DNA of 64,000 nucleotides from Persicaria tinctoria (taxonomy: Eukaryota > Streptophyta > Magnoliopsida > Caryophyllales > Polygonaceae), in the NCBI GenBank assembly GCA_037127255.1, contig JBANSL010000003.1, positions 18,355,314 to 18,419,313 of the forward strand, written 5' to 3'. The notes beneath the pieces were generated by a model, which made no database searches, was not told the origin of the DNA, and was given only the letters and a program-made list of their open reading frames with translations. Positions 53,266 to 64,000 of the stretch are shown here, piece by piece; the stretch's first letter is position 1; each line of letters opens with the position of its first letter. The position numbers and the translations under genes are program-made.

Positions 53266-56200
53266 CTAGGGGGCATGCCCGTGCATACGCACGGGACATA
53301 GTTCAATCAAATATAATTTTTAAACTCCCATAACCTTGGTTTTTATTAACATAAATAAATAGGTGTATTTTTTATTGTAATTATAATTATTATTTTTAAA
53401 GTTTTAATGAAGAAAAAAACTTTTAACAAATTTATGTAACTTATCATTGTAGTTCACTAAGTAACATATGTCGAAGTTTATTTTCAATTTTATTGTACAT
53501 GAACTTCATATATGGGTATCAAGTTTATTTTTTAATTAATTGTATGATATTGAAATTATTGTGTATTGATAAATAATATAATTATATATATTTGATTTAA
53601 GAAGTAAATATCATGTAACTAATTATTTTTCCTCAAAATTTTTGTCTTGCAATTATCTATCAATTTTTCATCATTCTCACATTTTTGTCCATCCTTATCA
53701 ACTTATGTCAAATATATATGGTTGCCTTGAAAGTAAAACTACATGTTACTTATTTTTTTAATTAATATTAAAGATAATCAACATTTTAACACTCCTATGC
53801 ACTTTCACATTATTTTTTATTTATGTTCATACTTTTTTTTTTTTTCAAATCTCTCTTCTTTATTGCTTAATTATAGCATTTTTTTTTAATGATGATAAAA
53901 CCATTAAACTTCTCTTTATTATGTTTGTGGGGAAAAATCTAAAAAAAATAATAGATTTAAGACTATGATATTTATGAAATAGATATTTATCCTATACAAA
54001 ATCATATCGATGGTTCTTTTGACGATAATCCGAACTATGCCGAAAATTTGATTATAAAAATAATAGAACTATATAATAATAGTAATCAATAAAATGTGAA
54101 ATAAATACATATCAAATAAACTTGTGTCAGATAATAATGCATTCATTATAACTTAACCTTATATATATTATATCCCTAATAAAATAATGTCAGTTGCCTT
54201 TAAAATAACCGTAAATACAAAAACAAATTATAGAAGCATTTTAAAATCATTTATCCAAATGAAAGCTTAGGTACTTTGAATTGTTTTAAAATTGCAATTA
54301 ACAACGTTATAAATTTGGGTCGTTGAAATTGTAAGAATAAGGGATCACAAATTAAAAGAAAAGTTGGTTATTTGGTATGTTTTTTTTATTTCAACGTTAT
54401 AATATATATTTGGTATGTTTTTTTTTTCATTTCAACAAAATTTCATTAAAACTGTGAGGATGGCACATAACTCTTAATTAGTTACATTTCCCCTTGTGTT
54501 CATAAAATTTACCATATAAAATAATAATATTTTTTCGTGGTAAAATCATTACAAAATAATTATATAATTAATCATGTAAAAACATTACAAAAATTATGAG
54601 GTTACAATAACATACCTAGAAGTAATATAGTATATACGATCTACATATATTGATTTCAAAGTATCATATATGGACCATCGAGTCTAATTGATTCGAGTGT
54701 AAGATCGAGCAAGTGTACGTGCGTGCCACCCAAAAAAAAACTCTTCATGCCCAATTCTATTTGGATCATCTTTGTTTTCATTGGAGATCTAAAATATGGT
54801 TTCTCGATCGACTTCCTTGAGTCCATTGTTTTCTACATACACAACAACAAACTTGGCCACTGTTGTAATAATAGAAAAATACTATCAATGTTCTAAAAAA
54901 CGCTTGGCGGGTGCTTGACGGTAAGGTAGGGTTAAGGGTCTAGGCGGATTTCATGGCGGGTCTTTGCATGCAGTCTAGGCGGGTTTTGACGACCTTGACA
55001 GCCTTGACGACGGGGCGAGTTGAAGGGTTTAGGCAGGAGTCTAGGCGGATCTTGATTGAAGGGTTTTTTAAAACAGTGAATACGTATCACTATACGTAGT
55101 ATATGATAAGTTGTAAAATAATATACAAAATACTATGAAAAGTTACAACAATTAATTGAAGTTACGTGGGGAGGAAGAGATCGAGTAGTCTAATTGAGAA
55201 TGTGAACTTTGGAGTCTTCCATGCATCCATAGCATCTTTCTTCAAAGCCTGCGTAGAACAAAGTTTTAGGGAATTAGTTTGAGCCCTTAAATAGCATATA
55301 TATATATATATATAACCTTAATAAAAACGATCATCTAACAGAATTGAGGGTGATCGACCAGTCAATTCAATCCTATGATCTCTAAGTTTATATATAGTGA
55401 GAATTGTTCCATTCTTAAACAGAAAAGTTCATCAATAATCAACGCCTATTGAGAATACAAAACACCAACCAAAAGACATTTAATTCTATAATACAGAGTA
55501 GAAGGTAATTAGAATGCAAACCATTCATATTCTATCATCAATGACAATATGAGAGTAATATTTTTCCCGTTCACTTTCTCCCCTTGTTGAATGAAATTGA
55601 AGACAAAAGACTTTGTTTTTCTTTCATAAAATAATGGAGCTCCATTTAAATATTCCTCTTTTTTTCTTTCAAAAATCAAATTTATATAATATTTTAGATT
55701 ATCGATTACTAATTTTTAATATTTATTTTGATCTTATTTTCCATGTAACTTTTTGCTAATGCTAATTAATATGAGGAAATAAAAGGAGTGGATGCTTCGA
55801 TTCTTCTAAAGATCAATCGGTGGAAATTGGATTTGAATTAACTTTCAATTAGCATTGAATGGGCAAAATGGAAAAAAGATGTAATTATCAAAATATATCA
55901 ATTTTAGGTTTTATGTCACACATTTATGGATATACATTACAACTTTTCTTGTTATTATAGACAGTGGTAATTAAAATCTAATTATTGAAAACTTTAGAAG
56001 GTTTTAACCTAAATGTCATACTCTGCAATCTGCATTCTTTTAAATATGTTAAAATTGATTATTTTTAAAATTGAATATCATTATTTTAGATCATTCTTTT
56101 AAATATATGTATTTGATAATGACTTTTATTGCAGTTGTTTGTTGGTATGTATAAACTTTTGAGTATTGATATTTTGAGAAGTAGAAATTTAATTTATAAT

Positions 56201-57694
56201 TTAAAATAATAGAAAAAAAATTATTCTGCTTCAACGAAGAGTTATAAATATTTCAATTAAAATTTAAAAAATAAATATCAAGTATCACAACTAATTGAAT
56301 AATTAAATTTAAATCCTTAAGTATTTAGAATATATAACTTTACATTGTCCTTCTCAGTTATATAATGCTCCTCCACAATGATAAATGATTGGCTCGAATT
56401 CCTCTTCAAGCCTTCTTTCTCTCCATTCACCAGACTCCTCATGTCCGCTTTCCAAGTTTGTTTGCCGAAGTTTCAGAAGTTCCTCAACATCACCAACGAT
56501 TTATTGGGATTCTTGGAGTGCCATTGATGTAACTCCAGGAGCCGACCGATCCTAAAATACCAATCAATGAAATGTGAAACAGAAATCAAAATAACTTTAA
56601 CCAATAATAAGAACCATGAGGCGGGAAGTACTTGGGAATTCCACGTTCATTAAGATCATCGATCTTCATCTACAATGAAATCGACCACTTCATCTTCCTC
56701 ACCAATATCCATATCTTCCTCCTTCCCCCTCTCTTTGCTCTTCCTCCTCATGGATGTCATCCAGTGGCCCTTCTATATAACATCATAAAGTCACAAGTAA
56801 TATTAAATATAAATATATATACATATATCAAGTTAAACAACATTTGAGTATTGATATTTTGGATAACAATGAAGCCTATATGTTTTGGATAACGATCGAG
56901 CGACCAATATTAACTTTACATTATCATATACCTAGAAGTTTTACTTTCTCAACAATATGAAAACTAATCTAATAAACTGTATGGGTAAAGAGATTAAAAA
57001 AAAAAATAGCAAGTGTTGAAAGAGATGAATCTTACCATAAAAATCATAGTTGTCCAGGACCACCAAGTATAATAGAAGCTCAAAATTCGCCACATCTTAC
57101 TTCAAAGACCATGGACATAATGCAAGAAACGTGTATATTTGAATTCAAAAATCCTTGACACACGTACTAATTAAACACGTAATCAAACATGCAAGAAATA
57201 ATGGATGATGATCAGATTTATACATAAGCCTATACATATATATGTGCAAGAAAAATAATAGAGAGAGGAAAAATTTGCAAATGACGGGTATTGGGTTGGG
57301 GTAGGGATCGCATTTGTTTTCACTATATATATATATATCAAGGAGCCAACTAAATGAATGGTGTTAAAAGCTTATAATTAATTGAGGTTGAAACGTAACG
57401 GCTCTAATTAATTAATTTTATAAATTAATTGAAGGTTAGCAACCGGCTAGGACTCGAAGTATAAGTAAACGGCTATGATAAAAAAGAAGGCAATTAAGTT
57501 TTGTAGTAGATGTTATTTCATAAAGATGAAACTCTCTATCCCACTGAACGTCTAAATCACACGATTCTATTAAACGAATAACCGGTTAAACGGATAACCA
57601 AGAATATTATAGATTGGATAACCGATCAGAACACAATTATAGCATTTATGGTGGGGGCTGAACACAACTTTTACTAGATATATTATATTATAGA
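53266..57694 (-). mobile_element. Probable non-autonomous Helitron
   Basis: On the minus strand the proposed 3' end has a CCCGTGCGTATGCACGGG hairpin about 11 bp before CTAG and a T (53265). The proposed 5' end reads TCTATAATATAATATATC after an A (57695). The inside is AT-rich with no replicase or helicase. The 3' end is convincing; the pairing with this 5' end is inference, because other ends could lie between. Confidence 0.5.
54886..55078. mobile_element. hAT-like MITE
   Basis: The ends CAATGTTCTAAAAAACGC and TTTTTTAAAACAGTG are imperfect inverted repeats. The flanks AATACTAT (54878–54885) and AATACGTA (55079–55086) agree at 6 of 8 positions, as an aged 8-bp duplication would. The inside is rich in TCTAGGCGG words. 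Confidence 0.6.
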
Positions 57695-59241
57695 TTACAG
57701 GTGTCTTGAGGGTTTCATTATAAAGGAAAAATGACCTCTTCAAATGTAAGAAAAACCTTTGGGAAGGTGGTAATATATAAAGTATCCCAACTCATAAATT
57801 GGGTAAAAAAAAATGACATAAAATTGGTCAAATGAAGTTATAAATAATAATGAGTGTTATTTTTTATACTAATTTTATTGATTTTTATAAATGAAATATA
57901 TTTATTTTTAATGACATAAAGAAGATTATTGGCATGAAGAAGATTATTGGCGGCTAATGGGATGTGTGCATCTACAAGAGGAAGAAGTTGTAGAAGCAAT
58001 TAAGGTGCAGAAAAAGAAAGGTTAAATATGGTGTTTATTGGGTTAGATTCTTGGTTTCAAATGACATTCCTAAGATTTTGGCTTGTTAGAGGCGGAGTCC
58101 CTTTCCAATCTGACATCTCAAGTATTTGGTTCATTTCTCCGCTCCATACTCGTCTAATGACAAGCACTAGAGAGGGAACACTAAAACAAAGAAGATGGAA
58201 ATGAATAAGTTTCATTTGATCAAATTAGATTGGTCAAATAAAATATATTTATTTTTATACTAATTATGGGTATCGTATTAGTTTCTATCTAATGGGAAGC
58301 ATACTAAAAATAGGTTCATAGAAAAACCGTAAAAAGAAACAAAAAAAGATATATTAAAGATCAAGTGAAATATGATGTTATACAACGTCTATTTTGTGTT
58401 GAGTATTGTAATGTCACTCGTGAAACAAAAGCATTATGATATTGGAGAAAAAACATAATGTTTTTGTTAACCAAAACATCGCGTAAAGTATAGTACAATC
58501 CATGTGTATGTAATCGCATAAAGTTTTTTTTTTAAAATTTAATACTTGCTACTATTAAGTACTCTGTTAATCAAAACATGTCACATCATTTCTTACCAAA
58601 ATATTTTCCTCACCTTCTTTCTTTATTGAGTTTTTAAGGGGTTTTTACCAGTGAACCCATTACATCATTCCTTACCAAAATATTTTCCTCTTTTGTTATT
58701 TTAATGTTAAGTTCTTTATTATTCTATTTTAAACACCCCAACGAGGGTGCTCTTAACAAGTTGCTTTAACAAACTGATAAAGTGTTTTTTTTCAAAAGAT
58801 GCATATTAACACTTTTTCAAAAGATGCATATTAGGGGTAATTTTCTGCCCTACGGAAATTTCGCGAGGTACCCCTGGAGTATTGTAATTTTCCCGACGTG
58901 TATAGTTCTTTTGCATATTTCGCGTGGTACCCCTGAGGTTTTGAATTTTTTCGCCTCGTGCCCTTCCTTGTTAACTTTAACGGATTCCGTTAGTTTTTAA
59001 TTAAAAAAAAAAGAAAGAAAGAAAGAAGGAAGGAACAGAGAAAGAATGAATGAAAATTTGCTCCGTCACACCTATGGATTGGAACTTGGAAACAATGAAC
59101 AAACAGGTGGATTGGGACCATGTTTAGTATACCTCCATGGTAATCCACCTCCTACCATTTTTAGTTTATAGTAGTATTAATTAATTACTGCATTAATTAC
59201 TTTGTGTGGGAAAAATAAAAAGGATATTATTCCAATATGAC
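57695..59241. other. AT-rich intergenic DNA, no gene seen
   Basis: Only short ORFs occur here. A near-repeat of CGCG(A/T)GGTACCCCTG at 58860 and 58921 and a purine run at 59005–59040 are the only structures noticed. Confidence 0.45.
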
Positions 59242-59290
59242 TTTTTTTTTTTTTTTTTTTTGATAAGGAAAGGATTCGGGTGAGCAAGCT

Positions 59291-62200
59291 CTACCCGGCA
59301 ACATCCTTACGGATGAGGTCTAAAAGACCTAAATCATTGTGAATATCAACTCCCTGGGCAGAGTGGCAAAGGTGTGCAACCTTATCAGCCACTCTATTGC
59401 CCAAACGGGGCACATGAAAGAAGGACACTTCTTTCAGAGTCGATAGAAGAAGTTTTACATCGGATAAAATTAGCTCAATTTCCCAAGGGCATTTAGTTTT
59501 TCTGTTTAAGTGGTCAATGATTATACTAGAATCGCCTTCGATTTGGATTTTGTCAATATTGAGTTGAAAAACGTGTTGGATTCCCATTTTAAGAGCAAGT
59601 GCTTCCGCTTTAAGAGGGCTATGTTTACCAAGTTTTTGATAACATATTCGAATTGGTTGACCTTTCCAGTCTCGGATTACGGCGCCCGCCGTACTTTCAT
59701 TATTTGTTAGCGTTGATCCATCAAAATTAAGCTTAAGTGTACCCATAGGGGGTTTGCGCCACAAGATCCCTATTTGGTTCTTTTTCTTTTTCGGGGGGTT
59801 GGAGTTGTAGGGAAGTCTGGGAAATTCCTCGTCAAGACCAGCCTCTAGCAATGCCGTTTTACTCCAATTATCGATGTGGGAGTTAATCAAGCGTAAAGCT
59901 ATGTCTTTCCGCGGAATGGGGACCTGCCGAAACAATTGTTGGTTTCGTATATACCAGACAGACCACCAAGAAAATGCAAGCACCTCCTTGGCCGACGAAT
60001 TAAGATCATTCCCAATGAACGACAAGATAGGTTTAATGTCACGAGAGTGAACTATCATGCTTGTAATAGTTGATTGTACACGAAAAGGGAATTGGTAGAC
60101 AGAACGTACAAAGGGACATTCCAGCAGGAGGTGGACTTCATCTTCAACCACACTGTTACACAGACTACACGTGGAAGGGATAGAGGCACCCCTACAGGAA
60201 AGCCTAGAGGCCGTCGGGAGACCATCCTGAGAAACCTTCCAAAGGAAATTTTTAACCTTCGGTGGGATGTTCAGTTTCCATATCCAAGCGTTGTTGCCTG
60301 CGGGTAGGGATGATTGAGATGTTATTAATTTGTATGCACTTGTTGTGGTAAACCACCCAGCTCTATCGGGCCACCAATAAAGCCGATCCTCAAAATGAGA
60401 AGCGGGTAGCGGAATGTCTAGAATTTCATTTACAATGCAATTAGGTAATGCATCTTGTAACTTCTCCGTCCACCATCTACCACCCATAATGTAATCGCTA
60501 ACGGTTTCCTCCATGTTGTTGATTTTGGGGCAATTAACTCTGGATAGTAGATCAGAGGTTGTAATCCAATTATCGGTCCAAAACTTGATTGATTTACCGT
60601 TTCCAACAGACCAAATAAGCCCCGTCTTAAATTTGTCGATTAGAGTTGTCAGTTTGGCCCGCTGCCAGGAGACGGCCCCACTTTTCGTGTATTCGAGAAT
60701 GTTGGCAGAACGAAGATATTTGTGTCTAATAAAAGTAACCCAGACATTATTCGGTTCAGCCAGAACCTTCCATAAGAGTTTCATTTGGAGGGCTTCATTC
60801 ATCTCTTTTGATTTTCGAATCCCTAATCCCCCACATTGTTTTGGTCTGCAAACCCTATCCCAACTTATAAGCGGGCGATGTTGAAGATCCTTATTCCAAA
60901 AGAAAGTACGATTAATCTGATCAAGTTCTTTGTGCATTGCGGCGTGGAGCATGAAATTTTGCATAATATACAACGGCTTCGCTGATAAATTAGAGCTGAT
61001 TAAGATTGCACGCCCCTGTTGTGATAGAGCGTTTGCACGCCATTTACTTAATTGTTCTTTAGATTTACAGATGATATCTTCGAACATGTGTTTGTTTACT
61101 CGTCCATTGATAATCGGACAGCCCAGATATTTTTCCAAAGAATTTTCATTTGTAATATTTAAGCAGTTACGTAGCTCTAAGATCCTATGGTCCGAGATGC
61201 CTTTTGTGGCTTGGAAGCTTGATTTGTGATAATTAACTTTTTGTCCAGAAATTTTACAGTATGAATCAATTATTGATCTCACTTTAAGCCCGGCATCCAC
61301 GCTACCTTTTGAGAAAATAATGATGTCATCAGCAAAGGAGAGGAACGGAATTCGAGGGCCATCTCTACCACAAGGAAAGCCAATGGAGGTTCTATCCAAG
61401 TTTGCTTCAGTTGAGAGTTTCCGTGCTAGAATTTCGGCCCCTAGAATAAATAGGAAAGGAGATATTGGGCCCCCCTGTCGGATACCTCTGGATGGTAGGA
61501 ACAAGTCCGTAGGGCCGTTGTTTACTAATACTGAGAACGAGACCGTGGTTACACATTCCATAACCCATGATATGAAAGTATCGTGGAACCCAAATTTTTC
61601 TAGTACCTTTTTTGTGAAATTCCAATCAACTCTATCATATGCTTTCTCCATGTCTAATTTTATTGCCAGCCAACCCTCCCGACCCTTACGAGATCGGAAA
61701 GAGTGAAAGATTTCATGAGCTATCAAAACATTATCTTGAATAGATCTGTCTGACACAAATGCACCCTGAAGAGGGTGAATAAGTTTACCAATAATTGTTT
61801 TAATTCTATCTGTCAAGATTTTAGATATAATTTTATATAAATTTGAACATAGACTGATTGGACGGTAGTGACTAGTAGTAGTTGGGTTGTCACGTTTCGG
61901 AAGAAGAGAAATAAACGTGTGATTTATTTGTTTAAGCATTTTACCGGAATGGAAAAAACCTTTAACAGCTCTAATTACTGACGTACCTACAACATCCCAA
62001 TATTTTTTATAAAATTCGGCTGTAAATCCATCAGGACCTGGGGATTTATTTTTACCCAAACTAAAAACGGCAACTTTTATTTCCATGTTTGATGGATGTC
62101 GAATAAGGAAATCATTTTCCTCAGTAGTTATTGATGGATGGATTAGATCCAACATTTCATTTAGAAGTCTGTCATCAATAGACTCTTTTCTGAATCTCTT

Positions 62201-63414
62201 TTCGAAATCACCCTTGATTTCATTTCTGACATTTTCCTCACCCACAATCAAAGTACCTTCAGAAGTAGTAATGTTACGAATATGTTTCCTATGTCTTCTT
62301 CCAGTCGCAACGCGGTGGAAATACGATGTGTTGGAGTCCGAAAACTTGAGATGTTTGGATTTGGCTCTCTGGTTCCAAAAAGATTTTTGGAAAAGAAGGA
62401 GCTTTTCCTTCTTTCTAATAAGGCACTTTTCCTTGCTTAGGTTTGTTTGTTCATTATTTACTAATAGTGAGGCTTGAATCTGAAGCAACTCGATCTCCAC
62501 GTCTTTTAATTGACGAAATATATTCCCAAATGTTGACTTATTCCAATCCTTTTCCTTTTTCTTAAGAATTTTTTGTTTAAACATAAGTTGAAACATAGAA
62601 GAGCCAGGACAATTAGCTCGCCAGGATTGTTTAACAATGTTGCGGAAATCCTTCCGTTGTAGCCAAGCATTCTCAAACTTGAAAGGAGGTGCTTTGAAGG
62701 TAGAACTGTTCTCAAATGAAATTGATATAGGGCAGATGAAGAGAATGCCCCATTATTTGTAATTAAGTTAGGAAATTTCTCAATAATCTGCTGATGAACA
62801 ATCACCCGATCTAGCTTTTCACGAATATTAAAATCTTCATCGGGATTTTTCCTCCAAGTGAATGGATTCCCGAAAGTGGGGAGATCCATGAGTGAACATT
62901 CATTTTTGAATGTTAGGAGTCTAGTAAACCGAGAAGGGCGGGTGGTAGCTCCACCTAATTTGTCCGCACTACATAGAATTTCATTTAAATCTCCTAATAC
63001 AATGCATGGGATGAGCGACTCATTCACTATCGAAGTTAGAGTTTCCCAGAACGAATCTTTCTCATTGGGGGCAGGAGGGGCATAAACAAATAGGACAAGC
63101 ATTGTGAACCCATCATCCCCATTGTGGAGGCGGAGACCAATAATCTGGGGTAGGTGAATTACGACGGAAATAGATACATTTAATAGTTGGTGGGATTTCC
63201 ATAATAAACCAATTCCGCCCGATCGCCCATTAGCAGGCGACCAGATAGCTTCATCGAAGCCAGCACTTTTCCAAATTTTTTCTTCGGGGATAGATTCCGA
63301 TTTAGTTTCCGCTAGTGCCATTATTTGAATATGTTCATTTTTGCACAAAGTATCAATTTCAGTCCAAAATGTATTTTTCCCAATACCTCTACAATTCCAA
63401 AAACAGACCTTCAT
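59291..63414 (-). pseudogene. LINE ORF2: endonuclease, reverse transcriptase, RNase H, with one frameshift
   Basis: The first frame (63414 to about 62740) starts MKVCFWNCRGIG and holds an endonuclease/exonuclease/phosphatase domain (ALAETKSES, VLGDLNEI, KLDRVIV). At about 62728–62745 the frame breaks. Comparison with the usual motif suggests a small deletion that removed Asp-His of SSSDHCP, so the nuclease lost catalytic residues. The second frame (open from 62596) is 1101 codons. It holds the RT (KSPGPDGFTAEF, LDMEKAYDRVDW, FADDIIIFS near residue 420), a zf-RVT segment (PPKVKNFLWKV, CSLCNSVVEDEVHLLLECP) and a plant-type RNase H (LNFDGST, EGDSSIIID). Only the frameshift breaks it, so the insertion is young. 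Confidence 0.9.
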
Positions 63415-63986
63415 TTATAACTTCCGAAGATATAAGGACAAGGATTAAGGGTCCTTATATCGAAGAGAATTTGTAGAGTTAATTTGGTATGAGAATTTTC
63501 TAAACAAATGAAATATGTTTTCCACCCATTAGGGAGAGCATATTGAATTAACAATTCTCCACAGGACCACTCAAGGAGACAAGGTGACCAACGCCATTTA
63601 CACCAAAATGATTGCACTAAATACACATTCGACAAAATGATACAATGAAAATCGATTACGATATAAAGGGAAGCATTCTTTAAGTTTAATCGATCCAAGG
63701 TAATATCTTTAATACAGCCCATATTAACGCCTTTGTGCGTCTCTTTTATCCTGTTGCACAGGCGCAATAGCATCCACCAGCAGGGGTTTTGCAATTCATG
63801 AAATACCTCATGATCTAATGTAGAGATGCAATCCAAGCAACCGCACCGAGCAAGAAACCACCAAACTTGAAGAAGAAAGTAGATGGGTTTAATAGTGCGC
63901 CATATAGCTTTACCATATGAAATGGCAACAAGGTATTCATTAAGGTTTTTAAAATGAGTGATTAACTTAGAGCAACAAACAATCAC
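63411..63986 (-). CDS. ORF directly before LINE ORF2, unidentified
   Basis: A 191-codon frame whose TGA overlaps the ATG of ORF2 (ATGA). It is rich in Cys, Trp and Leu, and shows no CCHC knuckle or other ORF1 hallmark. It could be an unusual LINE leader ORF, or chance. The true ORF1 may lie outside the window. Confidence 0.25.
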   Translation of the reverse strand: MIVCCSKLITHFKNLNEYLVAISYGKAIWRTIKPIYFLLQVWWFLARCGCLDCISTLDHEVFHELQNPCWWMLLRLCNRIKETHKGVNMGCIKDITLDRLNLKNASLYIVIDFHCIILSNVYLVQSFWCKWRWSPCLLEWSCGELLIQYALPNGWKTYFICLENSHTKLTLQILFDIRTLNPCPYIFGSYK

Positions 63987-64000
63987 ATAGCGGAAAGAAT

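Larger units (their letters stand above)
59242..64000 (-). mobile_element. L1-type LINE, 5' end beyond the window
   Basis: A poly(T) run at 59242–59261 is the poly(A) tail of a minus-strand element. Upstream lie RNase H, zinc-finger, reverse transcriptase and endonuclease regions in the standard order of plant L1 elements. The flank GGATATTATTCCAATATGAC left of the tail is the candidate target duplication. Its partner should lie to the right of 64000. Confidence 0.9.

Noticed and set aside
60074..62477. Plus-strand ORFs within the LINE
   Set aside because: They are antisense to the long RT–RNase H frame.

Overview
The window is plant nuclear DNA, most likely from a eudicot. It carries intron-rich receptor-kinase genes with GT–AG introns, AT-rich intergenic DNA, and plant transposon families (MULE, CACTA, Helitron, L1-type LINE, Stowaway MITEs). 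The species cannot be fixed from the sequence alone. All exon models were built by hand from splice signals and reading-frame continuity.

Backbone. Three plus-strand tandem copies of an LRR receptor-like kinase of the LRR-VIII-1 type start at 2912, 13304 and 43218. Each has 20 exons and an open spliced frame (965, 964 and 962 codons before the stop). Copies 1 and 2 start 10.4 kb apart. Copies 2 and 3 start 29.9 kb apart, which falls to about 10.9 kb once the large transposon between them is removed. Parts of the 3' flanks are also duplicated.

Main mobile element. A very large Mutator-like element occupies 21907–40865, with terminal inverted repeats and a 10-bp target duplication ATTTTTAACC. 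On the minus strand it has a MULE transposase–OTU gene and a plant mobile domain (PMD) gene, both broken by premature stops. It also has a cluster of three miRNA-precursor-like hairpins, a one-domain B3 protein, three related small Cys-rich proteins of unknown function, a BED-like zinc-finger protein and a coiled-coil protein. The promoter regions are marked by 36 copies of an 18-bp palindrome (ACCGCAT-N4-ATGCGGT) in tandem arrays next to TATA boxes. The intervals between convergent gene ends lack it. The layout looks like one regulon carried by one transposon. A 7-4-7 palindrome array of different sequence (CACGTCC-TTAA-GGACGTG) lies at 1969–2121 next to a TATA box and may be a remnant of a related element with another motif.

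Nesting and right part. A 6.2-kb CACTA element (34304–40498, TSD ATT) sits inside the MULE upstream of the PMD gene. A Helitron (38833–39896) and an RTE-like LINE fragment lie inside that CACTA. After receptor-kinase copy 3 come a 1.43-kb retroposon with a 19-bp target duplication, a probable 4.4-kb Helitron, a hAT-like MITE, and a near-complete minus-strand L1-type LINE that runs off the right edge.
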